Assembly: GCF_002812705.1 (NCBI RefSeq)
Contig: NZ_CP025030.1
Location: forward strand, 4,216,001 to 4,280,000
Direction of reading: 5' to 3'
DNA from: Achromobacter spanius
Lineage (GTDB): Bacteria > Pseudomonadota > Gammaproteobacteria > Burkholderiales > Burkholderiaceae_B
Length of the DNA: 64,000 nucleotides
Made by a program: the position numbers and the translations under genes. The notes beneath the pieces were generated by a model that saw only the letters and a list, made by a program, of their open reading frames with translations, had not been told where the DNA came from and ran no database searches. This document shows, in pieces, positions 1-7,667 of the stretch. Position 1 is the stretch's first letter. Each line of letters opens with the position of its first letter.

Positions 1-29
1 TTTTATGCCATTTCGCGCAATTGTTCCAG

Positions 30-69
30 GCAAATTTGCGTGATTCCGTGCGTGGATTCACATTAATGT
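30..69. promoter_or_regulatory. Two short palindromes upstream of the FUSC gene
   Basis: A 10-bp palindrome GCAAATTTGC lies at 30-39 and a second, ACATTAATGT, at 60-69. They sit in the AT-richer leader before the first gene and may be operators for it or for a gene beyond the left edge. Seen directly; the regulatory role is inferred. Confidence 0.3.
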
Positions 70-156
70 AACCAGCCGTATTCGCCAACCGCCTTGTCGA
101 CATGCTAGGGTTTGCGTCCTGCGCATTCCCCGCCTGACTTCTGCCGGTTTCCCAGC

Positions 157-2304
157 GTGACAAAACTGCTTTCCCTCTGGCGCGCCTCGCTGCGCAACGT
201 GCTGTGGCTGGACGCCCTGCAAGCCGCCGCGATCAGCGCGGCGCCCGTCATCCTGGCCGTGCTGGTTCACGAGCCGCGCCTGGGCTGGACCGCCATCGCC
301 GCCTTCTGGGCCTGCTTCGGCGACCCCGGCGGGCCGCTGCGCCAACGCGCGGGCTCCATGCTGGCGCTGGGACTGATCGGCGCCCTCTTCTGTTTCCTGG
401 CCAGCGCCAGCGCCAGCCACCTCTGGCTGCTGCTGCCGCTGACCTTCGCCTGCTGCACCTTCGGCGGACTGCTGCGGGTGCTGGGGCCCGCCGCCGCCAT
501 TGTCGGCACGCTGCTGTCAGCAGGCTTCGTGGTGGCGGCGGAATTGCCCGCGCCCACACTGGCCGAGAGCCTGTCCTACACCCTGTTCTTTCTGGCGGGT
601 GCGGTCTGGGCCATGTTGATGACGGCGCTGGTCTGGCGCAGGCGCCCCTGGAAAGACGCCACCCATGCCGTGGCGCACTGCTATCGCGGCCTGGCGGACT
701 TTGCCGATGCCTTGGCGCGCATGTATTCGGGCCTGACGGTTGCGGGCGTGACCCCTGCCGGCGGGCCGCAGGCCTGGACGGCGGTCACCAAACCCCAACG
801 CAGCGCACAGAGAGCCGCCCTGGAAGCGGCCCGCGTGCGTATCCGCGAAGTGCAGGACACCCGCCCGTCGCGCCGCGCACGGGCGCATCAATTGACGTAT
901 TTGCTGGACAGCGCCGAAGACAGTTTCATTGCGCTGGTCGCCGCGGCCGACCTGTTGGAATCCAACGCGCCACGCTGGCTGGGCCGCAGCGCGGGCGCGC
1001 ATCTGTCGCATGCGCTGCACCGCTACGCCAGCGTCTGCAACGCCATTGCCAGCACCTCGGACGTCAGCGACGCCAAGCAGGCGCAATGCCTGCGGGAACG
1101 GCTGGCGCACTTCAGCGCCGGCCTGCACGACCTGCGCGGCGGCGCCATGGCGTATGCGCCTGATCTGGCCTCGGTGGTGCCGGTGCTGGACCGCATGCTG
1201 CAAACGGCCCAATCGGTCATGCAAGCCATGTTCGACCAGGGCGACGCGCCGGCAACCCCGGTTCAGGTCCCCAGTCTGGCAAGCCGCGCGCGTCAGGCCG
1301 CCCGCACCCTGCGCCAGAATCTGGGCGTGGAATCGGATGCCTTCCGCCATGCCTTGCGCGTGGGCGTGGGCGCCACCATCGCCGTGGCGTTGTCCAAGAC
1401 CTTCGCCGTCAATCACGGCTACTGGATGTCGCTGACCCTGGTCTTCATCCTGCAACCCTACTTCGCCACCACCTGGCAGCGCACGCTGGAAAGGGTGATC
1501 GGCAGCGTGGCGGGCGCCATTGGCGCGTCCTTGCTGGGGCTGTTGCTGAGCACGCCGCTGTCCGTGGCCTTGGCGGTGCTGCCCATCGCGCTGGGGACCT
1601 TCGCCGCCCGCACCATCCATTACGCGTTGTTCACGTTCTTCCTGACCTCGCAGTTCGTGCTGGTCAGCCACATCCAGCAACCCGATATCTACGAACCGAT
1701 GCTGGCCGCCCTACGCGCCTTCAACAGCGTGCTGGGCGGCATTCTGGCTCTGTTGGTGGGGTTTCTGGTGTGGCCGGAAAAAGAACCGCGCCAATTGGCC
1801 GACGCCTTGACCCGCGCGCTGGAACGGCACGCCGCCTATGCCCTGGCGTTGATTCGGTTGAAGAGCAATGCCAACGCGAATTCCGCCCCCGTCGACATTG
1901 TTGGCCTGCGCCGCCTGGCCTGCCTGTCGGCCGACAACGCCGAAGCATCCTTGCAGCGGCTGCAACAAAACCCCGTGCACCGTGACCGCAAGGTCGACAC
2001 CGCCGTGAACCTCTTGAACGCGATGCGGCGTATTACCGCCGCCGGCACCGTGCTGGAAATTCAACCGCCCTTGCCGCCCGACGCCTCGACGGCCGCCACG
2101 GCGCTGCAAGATTACGGGCTGGTGCTGGCGCATGCCTTGCACCCGCAGGACAACGCACCGGCGGCGTCCCCGCGCCAATTCGCGGTACCGGCCGCGGTGC
2201 AGTCGGCCGACCCCGCGCTGGCCGGTCCGCTGGACCGCATTGCCCAGCAGGCGCGCCAAGTACGGCAACTGCGCGACCGCGTTGAAAAGGAAGCGCCCCG
2301 TTAG
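157..2304 (+). CDS. FUSC-family aromatic acid/efflux membrane protein
   Basis: A 715-residue inner-membrane protein of the FUSC/AaeB-YccS type, a family linked to efflux of aromatic acids and other toxic organic acids. The N-terminal ~160 residues hold several hydrophobic segments. A soluble, alanine-rich helical stretch follows. A second block of membrane segments lies near residues 395-545, with a cytosolic tail after it. This two-block layout is typical of the family. A TTG at 112 would extend the frame by 15 residues, but the GTG at 157 begins just before the basic/hydrophobic N-terminus and is preferred. No partner membrane-fusion gene is adjacent, so the substrate is unknown. Confidence 0.8.
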   Translation: MTKLLSLWRASLRNVLWLDALQAAAISAAPVILAVLVHEPRLGWTAIAAFWACFGDPGGPLRQRAGSMLALGLIGALFCFLASASASHLWLLLPLTFACCTFGGLLRVLGPAAAIVGTLLSAGFVVAAELPAPTLAESLSYTLFFLAGAVWAMLMTALVWRRRPWKDATHAVAHCYRGLADFADALARMYSGLTVAGVTPAGGPQAWTAVTKPQRSAQRAALEAARVRIREVQDTRPSRRARAHQLTYLLDSAEDSFIALVAAADLLESNAPRWLGRSAGAHLSHALHRYASVCNAIASTSDVSDAKQAQCLRERLAHFSAGLHDLRGGAMAYAPDLASVVPVLDRMLQTAQSVMQAMFDQGDAPATPVQVPSLASRARQAARTLRQNLGVESDAFRHALRVGVGATIAVALSKTFAVNHGYWMSLTLVFILQPYFATTWQRTLERVIGSVAGAIGASLLGLLLSTPLSVALAVLPIALGTFAARTIHYALFTFFLTSQFVLVSHIQQPDIYEPMLAALRAFNSVLGGILALLVGFLVWPEKEPRQLADALTRALERHAAYALALIRLKSNANANSAPVDIVGLRRLACLSADNAEASLQRLQQNPVHRDRKVDTAVNLLNAMRRITAAGTVLEIQPPLPPDASTAATALQDYGLVLAHALHPQDNAPAASPRQFAVPAAVQSADPALAGPLDRIAQQARQVRQLRDRVEKEAPR

Positions 2305-2340
2305 GCAGCGATCGCGCCGTCGACAATAAGTGATACCGGC

Positions 2341-2354
2341 TTGATGCGCGTCAA
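2341..2354 (+). promoter_or_regulatory. FNR/Anr-type box
   Basis: TTGATGCGCGTCAA matches the FNR/Anr consensus TTGAT-N4-ATCAA at 9 of 10 positions. It is centred about 69 bp before the universal stress protein start. Usp genes are known Anr/FNR targets in related bacteria, so oxygen-responsive control is a reasonable inference. Confidence 0.6.
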
Positions 2355-2415
2355 GGGTCGGCCCGCCGGAACGCGCAACCATGGCGACATGGGACGCTTA
2401 TCAAGGAGGCCCGCC

Positions 2416-3252
2416 ATGTACCGACGCATTTCCGTCCACCTGGACCACGGATTCGATTGCAACCGCCGCACCGCCTTGGCGCTGGCGCTTGCCAAACAGC
2501 ATCAGGCGGATCTGGTGGGCATTTATGCCAGCGCCGCGCCGCCGCAGTATTACTACGGCGAATCCGTGCTGATGTCGCGCACGCTGAACGTCATGAAGGA
2601 ATTGCAGGCGCAGAATCGGGGCGCGGTACAGAACGCCTTCCTGGAGGCGGCCGCCGCCGCCGACGTGCCCGCCTTCGTACGCGCGGGCGACGCCGCGCCC
2701 AGCGCCACCGTTGCCCTGCACGCCCGCAGCAGCGATCTCGTCATCGTCAGCCAATACAACCGCGACGACGTCGAAGCCGCGCACGAGACCGAATTCGTGG
2801 AACAGATGCTGCTGACCGCCGGCCGGCCCGTGCTGGTGTTGCCGTCAAGCGGTGATTTTTCCGGCGTGGGCAGCCGCGTGCTCTATTGCTGGGATGGCAG
2901 CCGGGAAGCCGCGCGCGCGCTGGCCGACGCCGCGCCCGCCCTGCGGCTGGCGTCGCATCTGGTGGTGCTGACCATGGACGAAGGCGCAAGCGTCGCGAAG
3001 CACGAAGGCGTACCCTTCGAAGACCTGGCCACCTATTGCGTGGCGCACGGCATGCCCGCGCCGGACCATGTGAACCGCGTCATCAAGGGGGTGGGCGTGG
3101 GCAGCACCATCCTGAACGCCGCCGCCGACTACAGCGCCGATTTGATCGTGATGGGCGCGTACGGCCACAGCAAGTTCCGCGAATGGGCCATGGGCGGGGC
3201 CACCGCGTCCATCCTGAAAAGCATGACCGTGCCGATCATGTTTTCGCACTGA
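2416..3252 (+). CDS. Universal stress protein, tandem UspA domains
   Basis: A 278-residue cytosolic protein with two UspA-like halves. The C-terminal half ends in the ATP-binding signature G-A-Y-G-H-S followed by the W-x-x-G-G-x-T segment near residues 255-270. The N-terminal half (MYRRISVHLDH) is more degenerate. The ATG at 2416 has a strong AAGGAGG ribosome-binding site 6 bases upstream. The open frame extends further upstream from 2341, but that stretch is the FNR-like box and leader. The gene is probably induced at low oxygen. A short tandem repeat covers its stop codon. Confidence 0.88.
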   Translation: MYRRISVHLDHGFDCNRRTALALALAKQHQADLVGIYASAAPPQYYYGESVLMSRTLNVMKELQAQNRGAVQNAFLEAAAAADVPAFVRAGDAAPSATVALHARSSDLVIVSQYNRDDVEAAHETEFVEQMLLTAGRPVLVLPSSGDFSGVGSRVLYCWDGSREAARALADAAPALRLASHLVVLTMDEGASVAKHEGVPFEDLATYCVAHGMPAPDHVNRVIKGVGVGSTILNAAADYSADLIVMGAYGHSKFREWAMGGATASILKSMTVPIMFSH

Positions 3253-3286
3253 AGCGGGCGCACTGAAGCGGGCGCACTGAAGCGGG
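3247..3286 (+). repeat. 14-bp tandem repeat, about 2.9 copies, over a stop codon
   Basis: CACTGAAGCGGGCG is repeated at 3247-3260 and 3261-3274, and a third copy at 3275-3286 matches its first 12 bases. The first unit contains the stop codon of the universal stress gene, and each unit repeats that stop. Confidence 0.85.
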
Positions 3287-3343
3287 GTACGGCGCGAGCG
3301 GGCCATCCGCCTCGCTTACCGCGTGGCCAGCCCCCTGGTCTGC

Positions 3344-4300
3344 TCAGGCCGCTTCCGCGTGCGCGTCCAGCACCGGGGTCAACACAGGCTTGCCGCCAAA
3401 ATGCGCCGTGGCGTTTTCCAGAAACAGCGCCACGGTTGCGGCCACGGCCTCGGGTGAACGCCCCGCGCTATGCGGGGTCAGCACCACGTTGTTCAACTGC
3501 TTGAGCGCATCGGGAATGTGCGGCTCGCCATCCACCACATCCAAGCCCGCGCCGGCGATGCCACCGCTGGCCAACGCGGCGATCAGTGCTTCCGTGTCGA
3601 CCACGCTGCCGCGCGCAATGTTCACCAGATAGCCCCGCGGCCCCAAGGCTTGCAGCACAGCGGCGTCCACCAGATGCCGCGTGCCCGCGCCGCCCGGCGT
3701 GGCAATGACCAGGAAGTCCGACGCGGCGGCTAGCTCGCGCGGATTGTCGAAATAGGTGTAGCCCGATTCCGGGCGCGGCCGTCGGTTGTAATAGCCGACC
3801 GGCATTCCGAACCCGTTCGCGCCCCGGCGCGCGATCTCAAGGCCGATGGTGCCCAGCCCAAGAATACCCAGGCGCTTGCCGGTTACCTGCGGCCCCATGA
3901 AGCCGTTCCAATGTCCTTGCCGAACCCAGGCATCGGCCTGCGGCAGATGGCGGGCGGCGCCCAGCAGCAGCGCCATGGCGTGGTCGGCCACCGACACGGC
4001 GTTGGCGCCCGGCCCGTTGGTCACCACAATGCCGCGCGCGGCGGCCGCGGCCAGATCAATGTTCTCGTAGCCCACGCCAAGCGAACAGACCAATTCCAGC
4101 TTCGGCATGGCGGCCATTTCGTCGGCGCGCAGGCCGGTAGCGCCGCGCGTCAGGACGACGCGAATGTCTTCGGCGTGGTCCTGGATGGCTTGTTCACGGG
4201 CTTTGTCGGTGGGCGCGTACACGGGCTGAAAGCCGCGCGCCTGGATCTCGGGCAGGTAGTCCTGCACGCTGTCGATCAAAATCAGTAATGGAATGGTCAT
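3344..4300 (-). CDS. D-2-hydroxyacid dehydrogenase (glyoxylate/hydroxypyruvate reductase-like)
   Basis: A 318-residue NAD(P)-dependent D-isomer 2-hydroxyacid dehydrogenase. The dinucleotide fold shows G-L-G-T-I-G near residue 150. Catalytic Arg is in N-I-A-R-G near 230. Glu is in V-D-G-E-P-H and His in L-T-P-H-S-A-G near 285. These are the hallmarks of cytosolic reductases that act on glyoxylate or hydroxypyruvate. The ATG at 4300 is preferred over a TTG nine codons upstream, although neither has a strong ribosome-binding site. The gene stands alone between the stress protein and the sigma-54 cluster. Confidence 0.88.
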   Translation of the reverse strand: MTIPLLILIDSVQDYLPEIQARGFQPVYAPTDKAREQAIQDHAEDIRVVLTRGATGLRADEMAAMPKLELVCSLGVGYENIDLAAAAARGIVVTNGPGANAVSVADHAMALLLGAARHLPQADAWVRQGHWNGFMGPQVTGKRLGILGLGTIGLEIARRGANGFGMPVGYYNRRPRPESGYTYFDNPRELAAASDFLVIATPGGAGTRHLVDAAVLQALGPRGYLVNIARGSVVDTEALIAALASGGIAGAGLDVVDGEPHIPDALKQLNNVVLTPHSAGRSPEAVAATVALFLENATAHFGGKPVLTPVLDAHAEAA

Positions 4301-4459
4301 GGTGCTGCTGCGGGGGTGGCGGATCAATGTCGGCGAAATCTTACGCCTGAGGCCCCACAGGCGCCACTCGCCGTCCAGGCAGCGGCCATTCCTTGCAAAA
4401 GCGGGCGGCCCAGCCCGCGCGCGGCGGCGCCGCGCTGGGCCGGGGTAGCCATCAGAACG

Positions 4460-4612
4460 CTATATGCGCCCCATCAGCAGCATCACGATTAGCACGATCA
4501 CGACAATGCCAAGCAGGCCGCTGGGGTAGTAGCCCCAGCCTTTACTGTGCGGCCACGCCGGTACAGCGCCGATAAGCAGCAGGATCAGAATGATCAGCAG
4601 GATGGTCGACAT
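4460..4612 (-). CDS. DUF3309 small membrane protein
   Basis: A 50-residue protein with two hydrophobic segments (residues 3-17 and 31-46) around a W-P-x-S-x-x-W-G-Y-x-P-S-G core, which is the DUF3309 signature. The start has GAGGAG upstream. It lies 49 bp behind the Pro-rich gene on the same strand and is probably cotranscribed from the sigma-54-type promoter at 4916-4929. Its function is unknown; relatives recur in stress-gene clusters. Confidence 0.8.
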   Translation of the reverse strand: MSTILLIILILLLIGAVPAWPHSKGWGYYPSGLLGIVVIVLIVMLLMGRI

Positions 4613-4661
4613 GATGACTCCTCGTCGTTATTGATTCGAATTCTTGGGTGGCAAGCGGGCA

Positions 4662-4823
4662 TCAGCGCTTAGGCGGCTCAATTTCCCGGACCGGCGGCGA
4701 CAGCGGCGGCAAGTCCACTTCGGGCTGGTCGGTATCCGGGTCCACCGGCAGGTCTCCCGGTGGCGAGCCAGGCGGAATCGGGTCGGGCTTGGGCGGCACG
4801 TGTAGATACTGTGTGGCTTGCAT
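4662..4823 (-). CDS. Small proline-rich protein
   Basis: A 53-residue, highly proline- and aspartate-rich peptide with repeated P-P motifs and no membrane segment or cysteine. It is expected to be disordered. GGAGAG lies 5 bases before the ATG. It is the first gene after the minus-strand -24/-12 element at 4916-4929, which would give an approximately 80-nt leader. No named family is recognised, but the ribosome-binding site and promoter support it as real. Confidence 0.65.
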   Translation of the reverse strand: MQATQYLHVPPKPDPIPPGSPPGDLPVDPDTDQPEVDLPPLSPPVREIEPPKR

Positions 4824-4915
4824 GGCACTCTCCTGTAGAGATCATTCGCGGGTCCCGCCAACTCGCACGGGTCCGAAACAATCGATTCGCGGACATTTGT
4901 CGCTGCCCCTCTTCA

Positions 4916-4929
4916 GCAAGCGCCGTGCC
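4916..4929 (-). promoter_or_regulatory. Sigma-54 (-24/-12) promoter, minus strand
   Basis: Read on the minus strand, GGCACGGCGCTTGC fits the sigma-54 consensus GGCACG-N4-TTGC exactly, with a further TG after it. It points at the Pro-rich/DUF3309 pair. The same 14-mer recurs at 9291 (+) and 10298 (-). Confidence 0.85.
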
Positions 4930-4961
4930 CAAACCTATGCGCTTGTCGGCAATCTCACCCG

Positions 4962-4975
4962 GGCACGACGCTTGC
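4962..4975 (+). promoter_or_regulatory. Sigma-54 (-24/-12) promoter of topoisomerase IB
   Basis: GGCACGACGCTTGC matches the sigma-54 consensus with correct GG-N10-GC spacing and is followed by TT. The start site would fall near 4987, about 47 nt before the topoisomerase IB start. It is back-to-back with the minus-strand element at 4916-4929, with 32 bp between them. Confidence 0.85.
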
Positions 4976-4986
4976 TTGTGGAGCGC

Positions 4987-5017
4987 GCGCCCGTTGCACG
5001 CGCCCGTTGCACGCGCC
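4987..5017 (+). repeat. 13-bp tandem repeat in the topoisomerase leader
   Basis: GCGCCCGTTGCAC is repeated directly at 4987-4999 and 5000-5012, and a third copy then starts. The array begins at the predicted start site of the sigma-54 promoter and ends 17 bp before the start codon. Confidence 0.8.
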
Positions 5018-5033
5018 AGTTTCCGGAGACCGC

Positions 5034-6116
5034 ATGGACACCCGCACCCTGCTTGCCGACGCGGCGCCCGCCGCCGTTGATCCCCCCTTGGTCTATGTGG
5101 ACGACACCCTGCCGGGCTATCGCCGGGTGCGCGTCAACGGCAGCACCTTTCATTACCTGGATGCGGACGGCAAGCGTATTACCGATGACGCCGAGATCGA
5201 ACGCATCCACAAGCTTGCGATACCGCCCGCGTACGAAGACGTCTGGATCTGCCCCCTGCCCCATGGTCATCTGCAAGCCACCGGCCGCGATGCGCGCGGA
5301 CGCAAGCAATACCGGTATCACCCGTCCTGGGCGGCATTGCGCGATGCGGGTAAATACCAGAACCTGCTTGCCTTCGGGCAAGCGCTGCCACGTATCCGGC
5401 GCCGCGTGGCGCGCGACATGGGCGCGCGTGGACTCACGCAGGACAAGGTGGTGGCCACGCTGGTGCGCCTGTTGGAAACGACCTTGATCCGTATCGGCGC
5501 GCGCGAATACGCGCGGTCGAACAAATCGTATGGCCTGACCACGCTGACGCGCCGCCACGCCACGGTGGCAGGCAGCAGCTTCCGTTTCCGGTTCGTGGGC
5601 AAGAGCGGCGTGCCCCACGACGTCACGGTGCGGGACCGCCGGGTGGCGCGCATCATCAAGCGCTGCCTGGAAATCCCGGGGCAGCAATTGTTCCAATACC
5701 TGGACGAAGACGGAGACAAGCGTCCCGTGGACTCGGGCGCGGTGAACGCCTATCTGCGCGCGGCGGGCGATGGCGACTTCACCGCCAAGCACTATCGCAC
5801 GTGGGCCGGGTCAGTCATGGCCTATGCCGCCTTGCAAGATCTGCCGGCCGACACCGCCACGCAGGCACGCCAAAACGTGGTCGACGTGATCAAGCAGGTG
5901 TCCAAGCGGCTGGCCAACACGCCAGCCGTATGCCGCGCCTGCTACGTGCACCCGGCGGTGCTTGAAGCCTATCTACAGGGCGTGTTGCCGCCCAAGGGGC
6001 GCGCGCCCGATGGCCCGCGCGGCCTGCATGCCGACGAAAGGCGGCTGCTGGCATTCCTGCGGGATTTGCCGCCGCTGGATGCGCCCGCGCCGCCCCGCGC
6101 TTCAGAACAAGTGTGA
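5034..6116 (+). CDS. DNA topoisomerase IB
   Basis: A 360-residue poxvirus-like bacterial topoisomerase IB, which relaxes supercoils through a 3'-phosphotyrosyl intermediate. The N-terminal DNA-clamp domain has I-P-P-A-Y-x-D-V-W and Q-x-T-G-R-D-x-R-G-R-K-Q-Y. The catalytic domain has R-I-G-x-x-x-Y, F-x-G-K-S-G, A-K-H-Y-R-T-W and the tyrosine in C-Y-V-H-P near residue 303. The ATG at 5034 is preceded by CGGAG, and an in-frame extension to 5007 is rejected. The consensus sigma-54 promoter upstream places it in the local regulon. Its last 15 bases overlap the convergent gene at 6102-6353. Confidence 0.93.
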   Translation: MDTRTLLADAAPAAVDPPLVYVDDTLPGYRRVRVNGSTFHYLDADGKRITDDAEIERIHKLAIPPAYEDVWICPLPHGHLQATGRDARGRKQYRYHPSWAALRDAGKYQNLLAFGQALPRIRRRVARDMGARGLTQDKVVATLVRLLETTLIRIGAREYARSNKSYGLTTLTRRHATVAGSSFRFRFVGKSGVPHDVTVRDRRVARIIKRCLEIPGQQLFQYLDEDGDKRPVDSGAVNAYLRAAGDGDFTAKHYRTWAGSVMAYAALQDLPADTATQARQNVVDVIKQVSKRLANTPAVCRACYVHPAVLEAYLQGVLPPKGRAPDGPRGLHADERRLLAFLRDLPPLDAPAPPRASEQV

Positions 6117-6353
6117 GCGGGCATTCTTCGCGCGCGGTTGCGGCGCGTCGCCATCCGCCCAATTCGATTCGGTCTGGTTGTCGACCACGGCACGCTTGTC
6201 GCGCGCCGCTTCGTCGGGGGTCGAGACGTCTGGTTTGACTGGTTGTTTCGGCACATCGACGGGGCCGCGCGGCGGCAGTATCTTTGCGGTGTCATCGGTG
6301 CCGGCCGCCTTGCGGGTGGCGGTGGCGGCTTTCGAAGCGGAGCGGGATTTCAT
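6102..6353 (-). CDS. Small basic/disordered protein of unknown function
   Basis: An 83-residue protein that starts with an Ala/Lys/Ser/Thr-rich segment resembling histone-like tails (KSRSASKAATATRKAA). A Pro-rich linker and a charged tail follow. GGAGG lies 8 bases before the ATG at 6353, which supports this start over one 11 codons upstream. It overlaps the end of topoisomerase IB tail to tail. Upstream, near 6432-6446, is a -24/-12-like sequence whose spacing is one base too long. The function is unknown. Confidence 0.65.
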   Translation of the reverse strand: MKSRSASKAATATRKAAGTDDTAKILPPRGPVDVPKQPVKPDVSTPDEAARDKRAVVDNQTESNWADGDAPQPRAKNARSHLF

Positions 6354-6458
6354 AACGCTGCCTCCTGTCTGGTTTCGAACTTTCATCCTACGGCCGCTGA
6401 CGCCGCGAAACCGCGGTCAGTATCTTCAAATTGCAAGCGGATGTGCCCGGCGCACGCC

Positions 6459-6472
6459 GGGCGCGCCTTTGC
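6459..6472 (+). promoter_or_regulatory. Possible weak sigma-54 promoter
   Basis: GGGCGCGCCTTTGC keeps the GG and TTGC with correct spacing, but only C and G of the CACG block match. The start site would be near 6484, 20 nt before the Cys-rich gene. It is weaker than the other elements in the cluster. Confidence 0.4.
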
Positions 6473-6503
6473 CGAGCACCATGGGCACTCACAAGGAGAT
6501 GCA

Positions 6504-6836
6504 ATGCGAGACCCAAACTTCGAGCAATGTGTGCAAGCCTGCTATGAATGCGCGGTGGCTTGCGACCAGTGCGCCGCGGGGTGTTTGGAAACCAACGCCA
6601 CGCGGATGAAGCGCTGCATCAGCCTGGCCACGGATTGCGCCAGTGTTTGCCGCCTGTGCGCCGCCATGCTGGCGCGCAACGGCGAATTTTCCACCGCGCT
6701 TTGTACGCTATGCGCTTTGGTTTGCGATGCTTGCGCCCGCGCTTGCGCCCCATACCAGGACGTGGAGCATTGCCAGATCTGCGCCGGCGCTTGCCTGGCG
6801 TGCACGCTGGCTTGCCAGGACATGCTCGAAGCTTGA
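6504..6836 (+). CDS. Four-helix-bundle copper-binding (Csp/DUF326-like) protein
   Basis: A 110-residue cytosolic protein with 20 cysteines, mostly as C-x2-C and C-x3-C pairs along predicted helices. This is the pattern of DUF326/Csp3 copper-storage four-helix bundles, in which cysteines line the core and bind many Cu(I) ions. No signal peptide is visible, so it should be cytosolic. AAGGAG precedes the ATG. It is followed 76 bp later by the DUF883 gene on the same strand. Its place in the cluster suggests a role in metal or thiol stress, which is inferred. Confidence 0.85.
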   Translation: MRDPNFEQCVQACYECAVACDQCAAGCLETNATRMKRCISLATDCASVCRLCAAMLARNGEFSTALCTLCALVCDACARACAPYQDVEHCQICAGACLACTLACQDMLEA

Positions 6837-6912
6837 CGCTTCGACACGCCACGCGGCCGCACGGGCAGGCCAGCGTTGGCGCCTACCCCGCCCGACTGCC
6901 AGGAGCTTTTCG

Positions 6913-7254
6913 ATGGCCTCTACGAACACCCCTTTTCCTTCCGACTTTCCCGAAAGCGGCCCGGACAATCGTGGGTCGCGCAGCCGCGCGCGCCATCCGG
7001 AAAGTTGGATAGATGAGATCGAAGCGACCTTGCGCGACGCCGACCCGAGCGACCTGGACGCACTGAAGGCGCGCCTGGCGGATCAGTTGGCGGCCACCCG
7101 GCGCAGCCTGCGCGACGCCTCTGACAACGCTGGCGACCTGATGCGCGAAACGATCGATTGCACGGAAGAATATATCCACGCGCGCCCGTGGCAAGCCATC
7201 GGGCTGGTGGCTGGCGCGGCGTTCTTGTTCGGCGTCGTCGTGGGACGCCAGTAA
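6913..7254 (+). CDS. DUF883 (ElaB/YqjD-like) membrane-anchored protein
   Basis: A 113-residue protein with a charged, helical N-terminal part and the typical C-terminal anchor R-P-W-Q-A-I-G-L-V-A-G-A followed by a glycine-rich membrane helix and G-R. ElaB/YqjD relatives bind ribosomes at the membrane in stationary phase. AGGAG lies 8 bases upstream of the ATG. It probably shares a transcript with the Cys-rich gene. A large hairpin follows. Confidence 0.85.
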   Translation: MASTNTPFPSDFPESGPDNRGSRSRARHPESWIDEIEATLRDADPSDLDALKARLADQLAATRRSLRDASDNAGDLMRETIDCTEEYIHARPWQAIGLVAGAAFLFGVVVGRQ

Positions 7255-7276
7255 CCAAGAACAAGCGCCGCGCCAA

Positions 7277-7326
7277 CTAGGTCCGGGCCGGGTTTGAGCC
7301 GAGTTTTGGGCTGGACCCGGACCTAG
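7277..7326. terminator. Large bidirectional hairpin between convergent genes
   Basis: CTAGGTCCGGG at 7277-7287 pairs perfectly with CCCGGACCTAG at 7316-7326. An inner AGCC/GGCT stem sits in the loop. It lies between the convergent DUF883 and CsbD genes and probably terminates both, though there is no long T run. Confidence 0.7.
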
Positions 7327-7341
7327 GTTTCACACCCGGAT

Positions 7342-7530
7342 TCAGGCTTTGCCCTTGGCCCGGTCCTCGGCCTTTTCCTTGGCATCGCCGTAAGCGGCTT
7401 GCGTCTTGCCAGCAACCTTCTGGGCCGTGCCCTTCGCCTCGGTGGATGCGCTGCCTGTTGCCTTGCCGGCCACTTCCTTCACCTTGCCGGTGGCTTCCTC
7501 GACTCTGCCCTTCACCTGGTCTTTGTTCAT
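7342..7530 (-). CDS. CsbD-family stress protein
   Basis: A 62-residue, Lys/Ala/Glu-rich, helical protein. It starts M-N-K-D-Q-V-K-G-R-V-E-E-A-T-G-K-V-K and repeats G-K-A/G-K-T segments, which is the CsbD hallmark. CsbD proteins are abundant general-stress proteins in many bacteria, with unclear biochemistry. The ATG at 7530 is chosen because the family begins here; the frame is open further upstream but crosses the promoter. A consensus sigma-54 element lies at 7596-7609, giving a leader of about 54 nt. Confidence 0.9.
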   Translation of the reverse strand: MNKDQVKGRVEEATGKVKEVAGKATGSASTEAKGTAQKVAGKTQAAYGDAKEKAEDRAKGKA

Positions 7531-7595
7531 GGCTGTCTCTCTTTCATCGCGTTGATGGATTGCCGGCGCAGGGTCTGCGCCGTAGCAATTGCCTC

Positions 7596-7609
7596 GCAAG
7601 CGACGTGCC
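7596..7609 (-). promoter_or_regulatory. Sigma-54 (-24/-12) promoter of the CsbD gene
   Basis: On the minus strand the sequence is GGCACGTCGCTTGC, a full match to GGCACG-N4-TTGC. It is divergent from the plus-strand element at 7668. Confidence 0.85.
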
Positions 7610-7667
7610 CAAACCTGCGAAAGGCCGTTAAACAGCCGCCCCGACGTTCCCCCGACGCCACCAAGCA

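Noticed and set aside
204..1163. Long open frames in other phases inside the FUSC gene
   Set aside because: High-GC DNA gives long shadow frames. They are Arg/Ala/Pro-rich and overlap a clear membrane-protein gene.
4871..4894. GTCCG/CGGAC inverted repeat as an activator site
   Set aside because: The arms are only 5 bp, and the motif was not found at the other promoter pairs.
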